This document shows, piece after piece, positions 5,280 to 5,288 of a stretch of DNA of 5,288 nucleotides. Origin of the DNA: an uncultured Clostridia bacterium (GTDB lineage: Bacteria; Bacillota; Clostridia; Christensenellales; UBA1242); the NCBI GenBank assembly GCA_900554955.1, contig USJH01000069.1, forward strand, positions 1 through 5,288, in the 5' to 3' direction. The notes beneath the pieces are model-generated. The model ran no database searches, was not told the DNA's origin, and was given only the letters and a program-made list of their open reading frames with translations. How positions within the stretch are numbered: the stretch's first letter is position 1; the number at the start of each line of letters is the position of its first letter. The translations under genes and the position numbers were made by a program.

Positions 5280-5288
5280 ATAAATTAT

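Noticed and set aside
5240..5288. A tRNA-Tyr gene
   Set aside because: Only an anticodon-arm-like hairpin is present; flanking sequence is A/T-rich with no D-arm or acceptor stem, and the T-run marks a terminator.
1..5288. Mobile elements, CRISPR arrays or phage genes
   Set aside because: No transposase or integrase motifs, no regularly spaced repeats and no terminal inverted repeats were seen around the inserted gene.

Overview
The window is AT-rich and carries two core endospore-formation operons, which points to a low-GC endospore-forming Firmicute. The minimal spoVAC-spoVAD-spoVAE set, with no spoVAA or spoVAB, fits Clostridia better than Bacillus. A species cannot be named from the sequence alone.

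Layout from high to low coordinates, following the minus-strand operons: an intrinsic terminator of an upstream gene outside the window (about 5249-5279); a promoter/leader region with two tandem Spo0A-box-like sites (5207-5223) and an extended -10 (5167-5175); the spoIIA operon spoIIAA-spoIIAB-sigF (5138 to 3626); a hairpin terminator (3604-3627) abutting the sigF stop; one plus-strand gene for a 598-residue Asn-rich lipoprotein (1781-3577); a 131-bp divergent intergenic region (1650-1780); and spoVAC-spoVAD-spoVAE on the minus strand (1649 to 1), with spoVAE cut by the window edge.

How the genes work together: SpoIIAA (anti-anti-sigma), SpoIIAB (anti-sigma kinase) and SigF form the partner-switching module that turns on the first forespore-specific sigma factor. 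The SpoVA proteins act later, moving dipicolinic acid into the forespore and out again at germination. In Bacillus subtilis the spoVA operon lies directly after sigF in the same direction. Here that neighbourhood is kept but interrupted by an oppositely oriented gene of unknown function.

The interrupting gene is the novel item. It encodes a lipoprotein signal peptide, about 20% asparagine, one compact predicted-helical block (about residues 170-297) between disordered stretches, two separated C-E-N-C motifs, a Tyr/Pro-rich patch and a charged C-terminal coiled-coil-like segment. Its position and a possible sporulation-type promoter suggest a spore-envelope or germination role, but this is inference only.
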